Below the pieces are notes generated by a model. The model saw only the letters and a program-made list of their open reading frames with translations. It had not been told where the DNA came from and did no database searches. 64,000 nucleotides of DNA from Mayamaea pseudoterrestris (lineage: Eukaryota; Bacillariophyta; Bacillariophyceae; Sellaphorales; Sellaphoraceae): contig BROI01000004.1 in the NCBI GenBank assembly GCA_027923505.1, positions 682,001 through 746,000 of the forward strand, given 5' to 3'. The translations under genes were made by a program, and so were the position numbers. Shown one piece after another: positions 29,324-40,452 of the stretch (within the stretch, counting starts at the first letter, position 1; every line of letters begins with the position of its first letter).

Positions 29324-29660
29324 TCTTCCACCAATCACCTCCTCTGATAGATTTGTATAGTAGACAATTCATGTGCTAGATTAACTACCAGTCGCCGAGC
29401 CCAAAATGAGGCAGGCATGGAATGTTGTCACACTTTTCCAATCGCACTCACTGAGTAACGCTGCGACTTTAGTACCGCTACGAGATATCGCATTCGTCGA
29501 GGATTCGCGCGCGCCGTCGCGCGCACTTTTTTGGATGACCATGAAAAACTGAACGACGAAAAAGGTATAGAGAGGGCTCCACGTATGTAACAACAACCTA
29601 CTACTACAATCACTAGAACTACTAGTGTATCATTCATATACATCACTACAATTCACTCAA
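29324..29660. other. Divergent intergenic region
   Basis: A 337 bp gap between divergent genes for the sulfotransferase-like and acidic repeat proteins. No RNA gene or repeat is seen; it should contain both promoters. Confidence 0.4.
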
Positions 29661-32300
29661 ATGATGGCAGTCGCACATCGTCGCGCTGGTCAACCGAGTC
29701 GACCATCCAATCCCTTTCAGTCGGGCGGCACCAAGCTTTCCTACGCGGACCCGCGCTATCGATCGCATCAACAATCGCAAACTAGTTGCGTGCGACCAAT
29801 GACGGTGATTGCGCTCATGATACTCTGCGGCTGCTTGTATTTTTTAGGCGCGAGTCCAGTGTCGCCGAGCAGTCTCATGGCGAGTAGTAGCAACAACAAT
29901 GTAGTCAACGCCAAGACGGCGATCATTAGCAGCAAGCCTGGGAGTCTGTTGCAGCAGCAGCAGCAACAACAAACACCACCAATTCCAAACGAGCGAGAGG
30001 AGCAAGCGAATGAATACGATGCGGCGGTCAAGCAGCGACGCGAGGAGCAAGACCAGCAGCGTATGCCAGAGAATGCTAGTCACGATCGAAACGGATCGGA
30101 ATCAACCTTGGAACGCTCGGCCGGCTTTGAGCAAGCGGATTTTGCGAAGGGATCAGAAGTTGCAAGGTCGAATGCGAATGGGTCAGAGGCAGCAGGATCC
30201 ATTGAGAACAACGTTGACTCGGAGCAAGACGAACAAAATGCCAAGGAATCTGACGAAGGCACGGACGGTGAGCAAGATTCGTTGGTCGCATCCACCGAGG
30301 AGGAACAATTGGAGGAAGCGAGACGGCGTGCACCGCCGAACGTCAATGACGACTTGGGCAACGAGTCAACGGATAACGAGGATTCGCAGGAGGACGCTTC
30401 CGGCGAAGAAGGAGATGAAGGAAATGCTGCTGGCGAAGAAATTGACAATGCGTCGGATGAAGAAGGAGAAGAAGATGGGAATGCGTCCGACCACGCTGAC
30501 AACGAACCTGATGCTTCGGGCGAGGAAAATGAAAATGCGTCCGACCAAAATAATGACAACGCTTCGGGCGAGGAAAATGACAATGCGACGGATGAAGAAC
30601 ATGATAAGGCGTCTGGTGACAATGAGCAAAATGCATCCAATGAACAAGGTGAGAATGCGTCGGGCGACAATGAGAATAACACATCCGGTGAAGAAGTGGG
30701 AGATCAAGACGGCAGTCAAGAAAAAGTCGACGCTGCAATGGTGAATGAAAAGGATCAGGTGCAACAACCATTGGACGAGTCGGAAACGCAACTTGCCGAC
30801 AAAGTTCAAGTGACGGAAGGCGTTGCAGCGATTGATGCAGCCAATAGCAATGAAACTGAGGCGACGGGGTCCAACGTGGTGAATGATGCGCCACCAAGTG
30901 TTGAGGCTCAGGAGTTGGCGGCAGCGGACCCATCCAAAGAGTCAGACGCAATTGTTGGATCGGAATTGAATGAGGCCACACTGGAGGGACAATCAAACAA
31001 CGAGACTCAAGCAGGCGAAGCGTCATCGGTGGCCTTGACTGTCGATGAAAGTAGCACGAAGGATGTGAATGTTACACTGCCGGCAGATGACACAAAAGCG
31101 TTGGGTAATACAGCGGATAAATCTACTTTATTAAACGACGGTGACGGCGCAAATAGCTTGAAGGATGAGGTGGTCGCTACTGGCTCGAAAGCCAACGTTG
31201 TCATACCAACCGCGAATGACAATGAGGCCGGCGAGACGGCAACTAAAGACCAACCAGACGGTGATGCACAGCCTTTAAACGTAGAGGCGTCAACGACAAA
31301 TGCTACTGCGGATACTAAAACAGACAAAGAAGACGATCCAAATGCATCCAATGCTGAAGGGGCGGAAAGCGAAGTGGCGATTGCAGAAGAGACAACTGCG
31401 GACGCCTTGGTGACAAAGCCTGAACATGAGAACAAATTTGAAGCCGTCGATCCACTGGTTGAGCAGCAACAAGGCGAAGCTAAGCCAGTAGATGTTGGGG
31501 TAGATAAGGTAATACCGCCGAATTCTGATACCACCATTGCTGAGAAAAGTTCTAAACCTGAGGCAGGTCCCGAACAACCAGACGCTATGAACGAACAAGA
31601 CAAGAATGGCTCACAGAGCCAGAAGGTAGATCAGTCGAAGGACAACGAGCTCGTTAAAGTATCATTGAGAGGTGCGAAACAAGCCAAGGGGGATGGCGGC
31701 TCAACAATGACATCCGACAAGCAAATTTTGAAAGTTGACGCTACCGAAGGCACCGCTGTCAAGCCTGCTGGAACGAGCAAAGACAAGTCAGAGGATAAAG
31801 TGGAACAGACGGTGGACGCAAAGTCTGAAACGAAGACGGACAAGAAGTCTAAAGATAATCATGACAAGAACTCCAAGGACGACATGTCAAAAGTAAAGGA
31901 GGACGAGAAAGACATTATCGTATCGTCCGATAAAGTAAAGAAGGACGAAGAGGCATCTATTGACAAGGACTCAGTAGTAGCAGCCTCGATTGACGAAGCA
32001 AAACCAATCAAGGATGCAAAGAAAGAAAAGAATGTATCCAGTAAGACGGACAAAGCTGAATCTTCAATAGTAAATGTTTCCAAGTCTGTTGTTGCCGAAG
32101 AGGGCCAAGCAACGGTGGACGATCCAAAGAAGGATGACAAATTGTTAGCGAATGACAAGGATGTTGTTGCCTTTGAATCAGATGCGAAAGGTAAATTATT
32201 GAAAGGGTCGAAGGATGCCAAAGTTAAAGCAATCAAGCGCAAGGTAAAAGAGGGCGAGGGTGGCACTGACAAAGCAAAACACCGACGAAAGCTCCGTTAA
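29661..32300 (+). CDS. Acidic, Asn-Ala-Ser-rich membrane-anchored protein
   Basis: The ATG at 29661 is chosen because the frame upstream begins only at GTG. The protein has 879 residues. Residues about 47-64 (MTVIALMILCGCLYFLGAS) are the only hydrophobic segment, a signal anchor. Everything after it is predicted disordered. Residues about 245-350 are imperfect repeats rich in Glu/Asp, with NAS, NAT or NTS at nearly every unit. These are N-glycosylation sequons if luminal. The last 250 residues switch to Lys/Asp/Ser-rich sequence (KDKSEDKVE, KKSKDNHDKNSKDD) and end in a basic KRKVKEGEG...HRRKLR tail. Composition suggests a secreted or wall-associated polyelectrolyte, as in silica or polysaccharide matrices, but that is inference. 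No enzymatic domain is present. Confidence 0.65.
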   Translation: MMAVAHRRAGQPSRPSNPFQSGGTKLSYADPRYRSHQQSQTSCVRPMTVIALMILCGCLYFLGASPVSPSSLMASSSNNNVVNAKTAIISSKPGSLLQQQQQQQTPPIPNEREEQANEYDAAVKQRREEQDQQRMPENASHDRNGSESTLERSAGFEQADFAKGSEVARSNANGSEAAGSIENNVDSEQDEQNAKESDEGTDGEQDSLVASTEEEQLEEARRRAPPNVNDDLGNESTDNEDSQEDASGEEGDEGNAAGEEIDNASDEEGEEDGNASDHADNEPDASGEENENASDQNNDNASGEENDNATDEEHDKASGDNEQNASNEQGENASGDNENNTSGEEVGDQDGSQEKVDAAMVNEKDQVQQPLDESETQLADKVQVTEGVAAIDAANSNETEATGSNVVNDAPPSVEAQELAAADPSKESDAIVGSELNEATLEGQSNNETQAGEASSVALTVDESSTKDVNVTLPADDTKALGNTADKSTLLNDGDGANSLKDEVVATGSKANVVIPTANDNEAGETATKDQPDGDAQPLNVEASTTNATADTKTDKEDDPNASNAEGAESEVAIAEETTADALVTKPEHENKFEAVDPLVEQQQGEAKPVDVGVDKVIPPNSDTTIAEKSSKPEAGPEQPDAMNEQDKNGSQSQKVDQSKDNELVKVSLRGAKQAKGDGGSTMTSDKQILKVDATEGTAVKPAGTSKDKSEDKVEQTVDAKSETKTDKKSKDNHDKNSKDDMSKVKEDEKDIIVSSDKVKKDEEASIDKDSVVAASIDEAKPIKDAKKEKNVSSKTDKAESSIVNVSKSVVAEEGQATVDDPKKDDKLLANDKDVVAFESDAKGKLLKGSKDAKVKAIKRKVKEGEGGTDKAKHRRKLR
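30388..30700 (+). repeat. Imperfect coding repeat (acidic NAS units)
   Basis: About ten degenerate units of roughly 24-39 bp encode blocks such as DASGEE, DNASDEE, NENASDQ and DNASGEEN. Unit length varies by whole codons and the frame is kept, so expansion happened within a coding sequence. Confidence 0.7.
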
Positions 32301-32671
32301 GGCGCTACTTAATGGAAGAAGAAACAAGCCTACTCAACATTGACATTCACCAAATCGACACGGTCATTGAAAATTGTATTGGTAAGCGTCTGAAACAATA
32401 AAAATTCGAGACTTGGTGATGGCCACATGGAGCCTCCACGACAATTGTTTCTTTTTGAGCTTTAGGTTGCTGGCACACTATAGGTGAACAGATTAATTAA
32501 TTCTACCAGTAGTCAAAGATGTTTCAGTTAATCACAAGCTTAAAATATAAACACAAATTACCGGATAAAGCGCAGACACGCTCTTTCTCGCTAAGTGATA
32601 ATACGAATTGTCGTCGCTGCTCAATCACTTCCTCCGTCTCATCCACAACCATTCTTCCTTAATGCATCACT
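32301..32671. other. Convergent 3' intergenic region
   Basis: This 371 bp AT-rich gap lies between convergent genes, with an AATAAA at 32397-32402 about 97 bp after the acidic-protein stop that could serve as its polyadenylation signal. No gene is seen. Confidence 0.4.
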
Positions 32672-34777
32672 CTAGAGAATGTTGCACGAGCTGTCGGCAT
32701 TCGCACATGGCAAAAAGTCCAATGGTCCATTCATGTCAGCCTCCACTCCCTTCTCGCTCGAGATGAATTGGTCAAGCGGCTGTCCCTCGCGCTTGCGGTA
32801 CTGCGTCCACAAGTCATGTGAAATTTCCAAGATTGGCCGGGCCGAGCTTCCAGACTCCTTAATCTTGGCGGCAGCGCCCTTGGCACTCGCCTTGGCTTCC
32901 GGGCCAGTGCCGGCAACGTCAGCGTACGTAATAAGCATTTGCGCAATCTCGCTGGCAGCCTTCTCCGTCTGAACAGACTTGCGGGGAGGATCAGCAACCT
33001 GGAGAATGGCTGGAAGCATGGCTTCAATGGCTTCCGCTGCATACTCGGCCGACATGGCATCCGGAACGTACTTGGAGCCGCCTTCAGCGTCATCCGTCGA
33101 GGCAAGCACCAAGTCGGAAATGATTTGAAAGCACAAGGCGACAGCCGACGGGAATCCAAGTACCTTGGTGTTCGACTCACTGCCATCATCCGAATCAGCC
33201 TTGGCCGCCGCGATAGCAAGGTCGCGGTAAGCCTTGGTGGCCGTGTATAGCTTAAAGACGCCATAGGCGTACTGGCCATCCTTGCCCTTCTTTTCGACAA
33301 TGTTCGTCATGAGCTCCGCCGCCGCCTTGGACGCCGGATTGCCGCCATCTGGGAACGACGCCCAGTTGGCTCCGAGAAAGGCGCACGCCATGGTGGCCTT
33401 GAGTCCCTGCAAGTCACCCTCCGTCATGATTGGCTTGACAACTTCGACAGCGCCAGCGTTGATCAGGGCATCGCGCGAGCCCGACCACTGGGCCAAGTTG
33501 AGAATGACAAAGAGCGAAAAGTCCTCGAGGCTGTTGGACGTCCAGCGGCTAGGAGGAGCCGTCGTTGCGCGAATATTCTCCACAACGCACTTGGGAATGT
33601 CCGTCTTGCCAATCAAGGCGGCATTCTCCTCGCTCTTGGCCAAGTTCTTGATCAAACCACAGGCCCAGCGAACGCCTTCCGACTTGCCCGAACCAGACTT
33701 GGGGACGGCCGGCGAGTTGGTGAGAAGCTTTTCCAAAACACGAAGGAGCGAGTCCGGATTGTCAAGAGGAGCAAGGTTCTTCTCGCTCGGCGAATGCTGC
33801 AAAATGCTGGTAATGCTCGCCTCCAAGAACGAAAGGTTCATGAGGCAAATGCAGCAGAGATACGACTCCTGCTTGTCTTCGGCAATAACCTTGCAGAGAC
33901 CTCCAATCACATCCTTCGATGCAGGTCCAAGGGCCATGACGCGCTTATTTTCCGTCGGAATGGAAAGATTGTTTAAGGCCAAGCAAGCCAAATGGCGGCC
34001 GTCTCCACTCTCCTGCGTCAAGCACTTGGCCAAGGGCGTCAAAACGTCATACTTGCCAGAGCAAACCATGGGGACGCGGTTCTGCTTGTGGCCAACGTCG
34101 CAAAGCTCGTAAATGCGCTTGGTGGCAGCCGCACTCTTCTCGCCCTTGGAGTTGAGCATCTGCTCGACAAGCTCCGGAATGTCATCAAGAGTAGGAGGCT
34201 TGGTTGGAGCAGTCGTTGACTTGACAACGGGCTGTTAATAGTGAAAGAAGAAAGCGAGTGAGTAAACGCAAGCTATCTATGCAAGTGAAATGCTGACTGA
34301 CGATGACAGCAGCGCGTCACCCGCCAGCGCAAGACCAAGGACGATGCGGCAAACAAACACCAAGTAACGCTGCTGATCAGTCTTTCAATCAAGTCAAATC
34401 AAATAGAAATCGATTGAATAGCCGTGTTATCTTGAGGTGAAAGCTAGCTCGTTCCATCTTCCATCCACGGCTGCAGCAATCAATCAATCATTCAACTTCC
34501 ATTTTCAAAAACTCACCTTGTCCGCCTTTGGCGCCGCATCGTCCTTGGTCTTTTCGTTCTTGGATTTTCTGCGAAAGCTTACCCTAACGATACAAGAAGA
34601 AGATGGAGTGAGAATCATGTTTTGCATCGAGCGTGGATGCAGACACGAAAGTGTCCGCTGCTGCAGTTGCATCCGAAACGAGCCACCATTTTCGCGCAGC
34701 ATCGACAAGCTACAGCTCTTTGACTCGTCTCCATATATTCAATTCAATTGATTGCACGCAAGTTGGCTGACTTACAT
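32672..34777 (-). CDS. Armadillo-like helical repeat protein ending in CNIL
   Basis: The coding exons are 34777-34776 (A and T of the start codon), 34583-34517 and 34231-32672. The introns are 34584-34775 and 34232-34516. The join AT|G gives MVSFRRKSKNEK, then a Lys/Asp-rich tail and PTLDDIPELVEQML. The protein has 542 residues. Residues 40-500 are all-helical with armadillo-type units (GRHLACLALNNLSI, VRWACGLIKNLAKSEENAALI, FSLFVILNLAQWSGSRDALINAGAVEVV, ATMACAFLGANWA). Such superhelices bind peptides or small GTPases. The C-terminus CNIL fits a CaaX box with Leu last, as for geranylgeranylation, so the protein may be lipid-anchored. I do not recognise a specific orthologue. Without the split start, the first ATG would be far inside (34159) and would lose the basic N-terminus. 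Confidence 0.72.
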
Positions 34778-35293
34778 GGTGAACGTGTATGTAAGGTGGT
34801 TGTTGTTGCTTGCTGGTGTCTGGATGGAACGATCGCAATGCGTGAATTTTGTGTGTGAAAAATCGCCAATGCGGTTTGGCTTGGCGCGAATGTGCGCGAA
34901 TGTTGGCGATGATGGGCTTGGACCGCGCGCGCTCCCTCCGATGTGAACCGACACGCAAAACGAAAAATGGGCGAGTGTGCTTTTGACAGCGAACGCATGG
35001 GAGAAAAAGAACTCGCGAGTCGTGGAAGTCGTTTGCTTCACAAATTCACAATTTCGATGGCGAGGTTTGGTTGACAACAAAAATGATGATCGAAGCATCA
35101 CGACGAATCTTTGATATGATTGTCTGAACGAGTAACAGCTCGATTGTGGAAGACGGTGTCGAGAGTAAGTTAAAATAGTAGACGAAGCGAAAGCTTTCAT
35201 CATGCTCATTCATTGCTTTGTTCTTCGTTCATCATCTCGTTATCTCGTTCCATGCAAAGTCGGCATACTGGTCACCTCATATAAAGATCTTTA
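34778..35293. other. Divergent intergenic region
   Basis: This 516 bp stretch lies between the armadillo-like gene and the CLC gene and includes the leader of the former. It contains CTTGGCGCGAA near 34881, a near-match to an E2F element, and no visible gene. Confidence 0.35.
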
Positions 35294-38157
35294 ATGACAA
35301 CATCTACCATGACCGTTCACATGTCAACTCAGCACGAGTGCAATAAGAGCAATGGAAATGGTCATCGGCGTCGAAATTCTCCTCGGGAGGTCATTTTGCC
35401 GAGCAGTTTGGACTTTGAGCGCGTTGTGAACCTTTACTCCATCCAAGCGACCATTGATCAGCCAATGCACAGTCGAAAGGATACCTCATCACTACCGGAG
35501 GAAGTGCATCTACTGGGGTCGTCGCTGCAGGAGTTTTATGATTCGAATGCAAGCTCGTCGCTCAAGGACACATTTGCCCCTCCTCCGCCACCCCCACCGC
35601 CAATGCCACAAGTGCGAGAGTTGTCCCTCCTGTCGCAGAATCCCAGGCCGCTTGGATACACTGGAAGTGCAGCCACTCGATGGATACTTATTATTTTGAC
35701 TGGCTTGATGACTGGTCTTTCGTCCATTTTGATTGTCAAGTGCACCTCAGTGATTGAAGCTTGGAGGTCGTCCACCATGGACCGGCTTTGGCGTGAAAAT
35801 GCCTACTCGGCTACAATATTCTTGACGTTTGCATCACTAAATTTGATACTGGCAATGCTATCGGCAATACTGTGCGTCTATGTCGCTCCGGAAGCGATTG
35901 GGTCGGGCATTCCTGAAGTCAAGGCGTACTTGAATGGCGTCCGAGTCAAGCGATTTGCACGAGCGCGCTTGTTCTTTTCCACCATTGTCGCAACCATACT
36001 CTCTGTCAGTTCTGGTCTGGTAATTGGACCTGAAGGACCACTGATTAGCGTCGGGAGCTGCTTGGGGGCTGGTTGCACTAAGCTATACAGCGTTCTGCTG
36101 CGTCTTCCAAGAGCTTACCTTCCTGAGAGTGTCTTGTCCTTCATTGTGACAGATCTGTCACACTTTTCGAATGATGGCGAGAGACGAGACCTTGTGAGCG
36201 TTGGAGCCGCCGCGGGGTTTGCATCAGCTTTTGGTGCACCCATCGGTGGTCTATTATTCTCCATGGAAGAGGCTTCGAGCTACTTTGATCATTCAATGTT
36301 TCTAAAGACTCTTGCCGCAACAGCGGTGGCAACATTTTGCATTGCTGTTCATCACGGCAGTTTAAGTGATTACAGCATCATTTCGCTTGGCAGCTTTCAC
36401 TCGAACAATAGTAATATCTTCTTGAATCGAGTGGAAGAGCTTCCACTCTATGTGCTAATTGCCGTCGTTGGGGGCGTGATGGGCGGTGTGTTTGTCAGAT
36501 GCTGGACATTTCTTCAAAACCTACGCCGTAACACCTTTACTCAACGTCAAGCTCGGAATGCTTTCCAGCTTGGCCAAGTTGCCTTTGTGAGCCTTTTGAC
36601 ATCGGCGTTGACTTACTTCATCCCGCTCATTTGCTCTTGTCGAAAGATTGATGACGACGACGATTATGTCACCAAGCTCGGGTATGACTCGTGGAAAGAT
36701 CACGCTCATCAATTTGACTGCAATACTGGAGAGATCAATGAGCTTGCGGCCATCTTCTTTGGTTCCCGTGACGAAGCTATCAGCGCGATCTTGACTGACC
36801 CGAGGCAGTTCGAGGTGAAGTCGCTCGTTATCACGGGCATTTTATTCTTCTTTCTCATGACACTCACACTTGGAGTTGCATTGCCGAGTGGTGTCTTCAT
36901 GCCCACCTTTCTGATCGGTAGTTCACTTGGTGGCGCTGCTGGATCCGTTTTTGTGAATTGGTTGGGCCAAGAAGTCTCTCGGTCAACATTCGCATTGCTG
37001 GGCGCAGCAGCCTTGCTCGCGGGAATTCAGCGATCGCCAGTAAGCCTCTGCGTTATCATCATTGAAGGAACAGGGCAAGTTAAAACCCTTATCCCAGTGA
37101 TTATAACCGTCGTTATTGCGCGGTATGTCGGAGACTTGGTCAGTCGCCTTGGGCTATACGAGGCTGCTATGGAAATTAACCAGTATCCTTACCTCCATCA
37201 CGACGACTTGCGAAATTACGACATTATTGAAGTTAGCCGTATTATGAGTTCGCCGGTGGTAACTGTCGGTCCTCGTGAGCGTGCTGGGGATCTCGCCAGG
37301 ATTCTTCGTGACACGGATCATCGTAAGTTGTCATCGCTCGCTTGTTGTCGCTTACAGTCTTGCGCTTCAGAGGTCCTCGCTAATCACTGACACCAACTTT
37401 TACAGATGGCTTTCCGGTCGTAGACCCCGAGACAAAGGCCTTTCTTGGGCTTGTACGACGCAACCAGATCATCGCGCTCATTGAATGTGGACAGTTTGAC
37501 GATGAAAATGACGACGACAATGACATGGAATGCTCATATAATACGTCGACTTGTGACTCGAAGGACAAGCGGAACTGGACACCCAAGGCAGGTTTATCCA
37601 AAACACCTCTCATGCATCTTGCATTCGACATCAAGTCTGACAGGTACGAGCACATCTCTGACCCAAGCATTCCTCAGGAAACTACCGAAAGCATGCTTGC
37701 CGAAGACGATCACGACTCTCATGACTGGTTGGCGACGTTGAGCCGTAATCGCGATCGCTTACAGAGACTCGGTTTGCCTTTCGAAAGCGTGTTAAACTGC
37801 AGTCTACTACCACTTGAGAATCCCTTGCGCTCGGCAGGTGCGCAACGAGGAGCCGTTGTTGGCGTAAAAATGAAGGGGACTGTATACATCAAGTGGCTGC
37901 TACCGGCGAATCGAGTCAGGTATGTCAACATTGCGGCGGTGATGAATCGGGGCACGTACTGTGTCACAGAGTTTTGCCCGGTCAGCAAAGCGATTTCACT
38001 TTTTACAAAGCTGGGATTGAGACACCTCGTCGTACTTGGAGGGGTTGGAGGTGGCCAGGTGGTAGGCATGGTGACAAGAGTGAATTTGCTTCGGCAAAAT
38101 ATTAAGGAGCTAATAGCTGAACGGGCTGGCTACTATACGCAGAGAAAATATGGATAG
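35294..38157 (+). CDS. CLC-family chloride/proton exchanger with C-terminal CBS domains
   Basis: Two exons, 35294-37322 and 37406-38157, are joined across an 83 bp intron (CGTAAG...TACAG, phase 1), giving 926 residues. The membrane part (about 130-640) has all CLC signatures: GSGIPEVKAYLNG (Cl- site, Ser rather than the nitrate-type Pro), GPEGPLISVGS with the gating glutamate, and FSMEEASSYF, where the second Glu sits at the proton-glutamate position of exchangers. It closes with LPSGVFMPTFLIGSSLGG and IQRSPVSLCVIIIEGTG. CBS motifs follow: VSRIMSSPVVTVGPRERAGDLARIL and, at the end, HLVVLGGVGGGQVVGMVTRVNLL, split by a long acidic loop. Conserved gating and proton glutamates suggest a 2Cl-/H+ antiporter of an endomembrane, as in CLC-3 to CLC-7. 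The N-terminus has a polyproline run (FAPPPPPPPPMP). Confidence 0.93.
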
Positions 38158-38312
38158 CAACAAAACATGTAGTATGTCTTCTATTATGTTAATCAATCTT
38201 TCAACGAATAGTACGAGGTAAAACTGCAAGCTAATCGACCTCGTTATCTCGTTGTCCAAACAACGCCGCTATTTCGTCCACCATCGACAATTCGCTCCCG
38301 ATCGTCAGTTAT

Positions 38313-38570
38313 TTACTTCTTTGGCTGCTTTATTAGCTCTTCGCGAAGGTTCTTGGTAAAGTCGTCATCCATATCATCGTCCCAGTTGTCAACCCACATT
38401 TGATCCTCCATCTCCGTCTCGATCTTGGCCCAATTCTCTTGGTCAAATTCCTCAAATTCGTCATCCTCCTCCATTGCTTCTAAGATTTCTTTGGGAATTT
38501 GCGTTTTGCTGTCCTCTTTGGAAGACGACTCCTTCTTGTCAGCAGCGGCGGGTGTATTAGTCGTGCTCAT
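38313..38570 (-). CDS. SEM1: 26S proteasome subunit SEM1/DSS1
   Basis: Starting at the ATG at 38570 gives 85 residues, the normal size for SEM1/DSS1 (70-89). The C-terminal half is the family signature: two acidic-aromatic clusters, EEDDEFEEFDQENW and DQMWVDNWDDDMDDDF, then a short C-terminal helix NLREEL. DSS1 is a disordered acidic subunit of the proteasome lid that also binds BRCA2-type recombination mediators and TREX-2. The frame extends 38 codons upstream but that part lacks family character. It is followed on the same strand, 453 bp upstream, by RAD51. Confidence 0.93.
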   Translation of the reverse strand: MSTTNTPAAADKKESSSKEDSKTQIPKEILEAMEEDDEFEEFDQENWAKIETEMEDQMWVDNWDDDMDDDFTKNLREELIKQPKK

Positions 38571-39023
38571 GGTGAACTCTTTGTGCGTCGTCGTGCATCG
38601 TCGGATCCATGGTTTGTCGCAGAGGTTTTGCAGAAGCCGGTGTGACACATCAGCTACCTTCTGGTTGCGCTTGAGCGTCGACAAACAATGCGCGTTGACA
38701 AAGAAGCAGCAAAGTATTTTGTCTATGCAACTATAATAATAAGTAGTGACCGATTGAGTTTTGAGTTCGACTCAACGATTGGCACCTGTCACAGATAGCG
38801 GTGCACAGTATTGTAACGGTAGAGAGTCAAAGCATAATCAACAACAGCAGCAAGCTATATTTGAAATCTTTTTACTTTTACTAAACATGAAAGCCGATCG
38901 ACTACAAGGTGTAGGAACGAGCCTCAAGCAAACTCGAACGTTTGGGGTGCCCAGTCCTTCAAAGACATGGGTTCACCAACTACTTGGGCTCCAGCTGAAT
39001 TGGACGCTCAACCATTCGCGCGA
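38571..39023. other. Intergenic region between RAD51 and SEM1
   Basis: These 453 bp contain the 3' end of RAD51 and the promoter of SEM1, both on the minus strand. A plus-strand frame of 134 codons (38761-39165) runs antisense into the last RAD51 exon and is taken as non-coding. Nothing else is seen. Confidence 0.4.
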
Positions 39024-40452
39024 TTACTCGGTGGCGTCGCAAACTCCCTGCGGACCAATCGCAAACTGCGCGTCGGCTTCCGGAAGTGTCGGCGAGTCAA
39101 AGACGGTGCAAATGCGGTTCTCGCCGCGGCCCTTGCGCAAACGGAGGCGAGTCGTCGAAGCATGAGCAATAATGTTGCCTCCAATCGGTTTAGTCGCATC
39201 TGTTAAAATGATAAAGGAGATTTTAGTTTTAATCATTATCAAACACTGCATGGCAATGAAAATGGCGCGGCATGCCACTCACCTTTCGCGAACGACATTC
39301 CATCAGGGTTGGCGACCACCTGATTTGTAATGAAAACTGCAACCCCAAATTCTTCGGCCAAGCGCGTCAACTGACGAAGAAACTGCGCCATTTGCATTTG
39401 ACGCTCGCTCAACTCTCCACGACCCGTATAATCCGTGCGAAACAAGGCCGTCGCACTGTCCACCACCAGCAACGCGTAGCGATCCTGCGCCATGATTGCT
39501 GCCGCCAGCTTTAAAAGCTCCATTTGATGCTCCGAGTTGTGCGCGCGAGCGTAGGCAACATTTTCAAGCGTAACGGCCGGATCCATGCCAAAGCGTTCGG
39601 CAATTTGCTGCAACCGTTCCGGACGAAAGCTGCCTTCCGTATCAATGTAAATGGCCTTCCCTTCGGCTCCTCCATCCTGGACGCTCATCTGGCAAGTGAC
39701 GCAGAGCGTGTGGCAGAGTTGCGTCTGTTGAATGGAATGAAGAAAATATGAAGCGTTTTAGTCAGCCATGATCTACCCCGACGACGACAAACTTGCTTCG
39801 ATTAAACAACTAATAAAAACGTTACTCACTTTTCCGGTACGAAACTCTCCGAACACTTCAGTAATACTTGAAGTTTCAATGCCTCCTTCCAAAAGCTTGT
39901 CAAGCTCCTGCGATCCCGTCGAAAGCGTCACCATCGTCTTGCGATCCTCCAATGCGTCAGCCGCCGTTTTAAAGTCCATGGGGACAAGGTTCTTGGTAAT
40001 CTCCTTGAGCTTGAGAACCTTGGCTTCCGAAATGCCCTTGACTTCGGAAAGCTTGCGAATCGTGGCGTGAGCAATCTGCGAGAGAGAAGGATGGAGTATA
40101 AGAGAATGAATGGATGAGCCAATGACACTTGATTGTTCGTGGGTTTGCTCGTCCGCAAGCTCTCCGCATACGTACCGACTCGACGGTGTAGAATCCGGCA
40201 GCATTGAGCTTTTGAATATCATTCGTCGCGACTCCATGCTCCTGGAGGACATCCAAGGGTTGGTACGTAATGGTAACCTGCAAGCAAGGAGAAGCAGCAC
40301 CGTGTCAGAGGAATGGTTCCAAATGATTCCAATGAGACAAGCGATGCTCTTTTTTCATTCACTCTTCTTACCTCCATATCCTCGGCTCCTTGTAGCTGCT
40401 GGCCTCCAGCCGCCGCAAGGTCGTACTGAACTGCTTCTGCTGTCGCCGCCAT
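39024..40452 (-). CDS. RAD51: RAD51 recombinase
   Basis: Five exons, 40452-40372, 40277-40176, 40075-39830, 39724-39283 and 39199-39024, join through GT-AG introns of 94, 100, 105 and 83 bp, giving 348 residues. The helix-hairpin-helix N-domain is seen in [18 protein letters not shown] and [20 protein letters not shown]. The Walker A GEFRTGKTQ is split by intron 3 right after the Lys codon. Walker B is [16 protein letters not shown] and loop 2 follows [11 protein letters not shown]. The C-terminus ([31 protein letters not shown]) is typical of RAD51. Residues such as [15 protein letters not shown] and the lack of a DMC1-type insertion favour RAD51 over DMC1. It forms nucleoprotein filaments for homologous strand exchange in the nucleus. 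Confidence 0.94.

Noticed and set aside
31007-31603. 198-codon minus-strand frame opposite the acidic repeat protein
   Set aside because: It is rich in Ser, Phe and Ala as expected from the reverse complement of acidic Asp/Glu/Ala codons; no motif or start context supports it.
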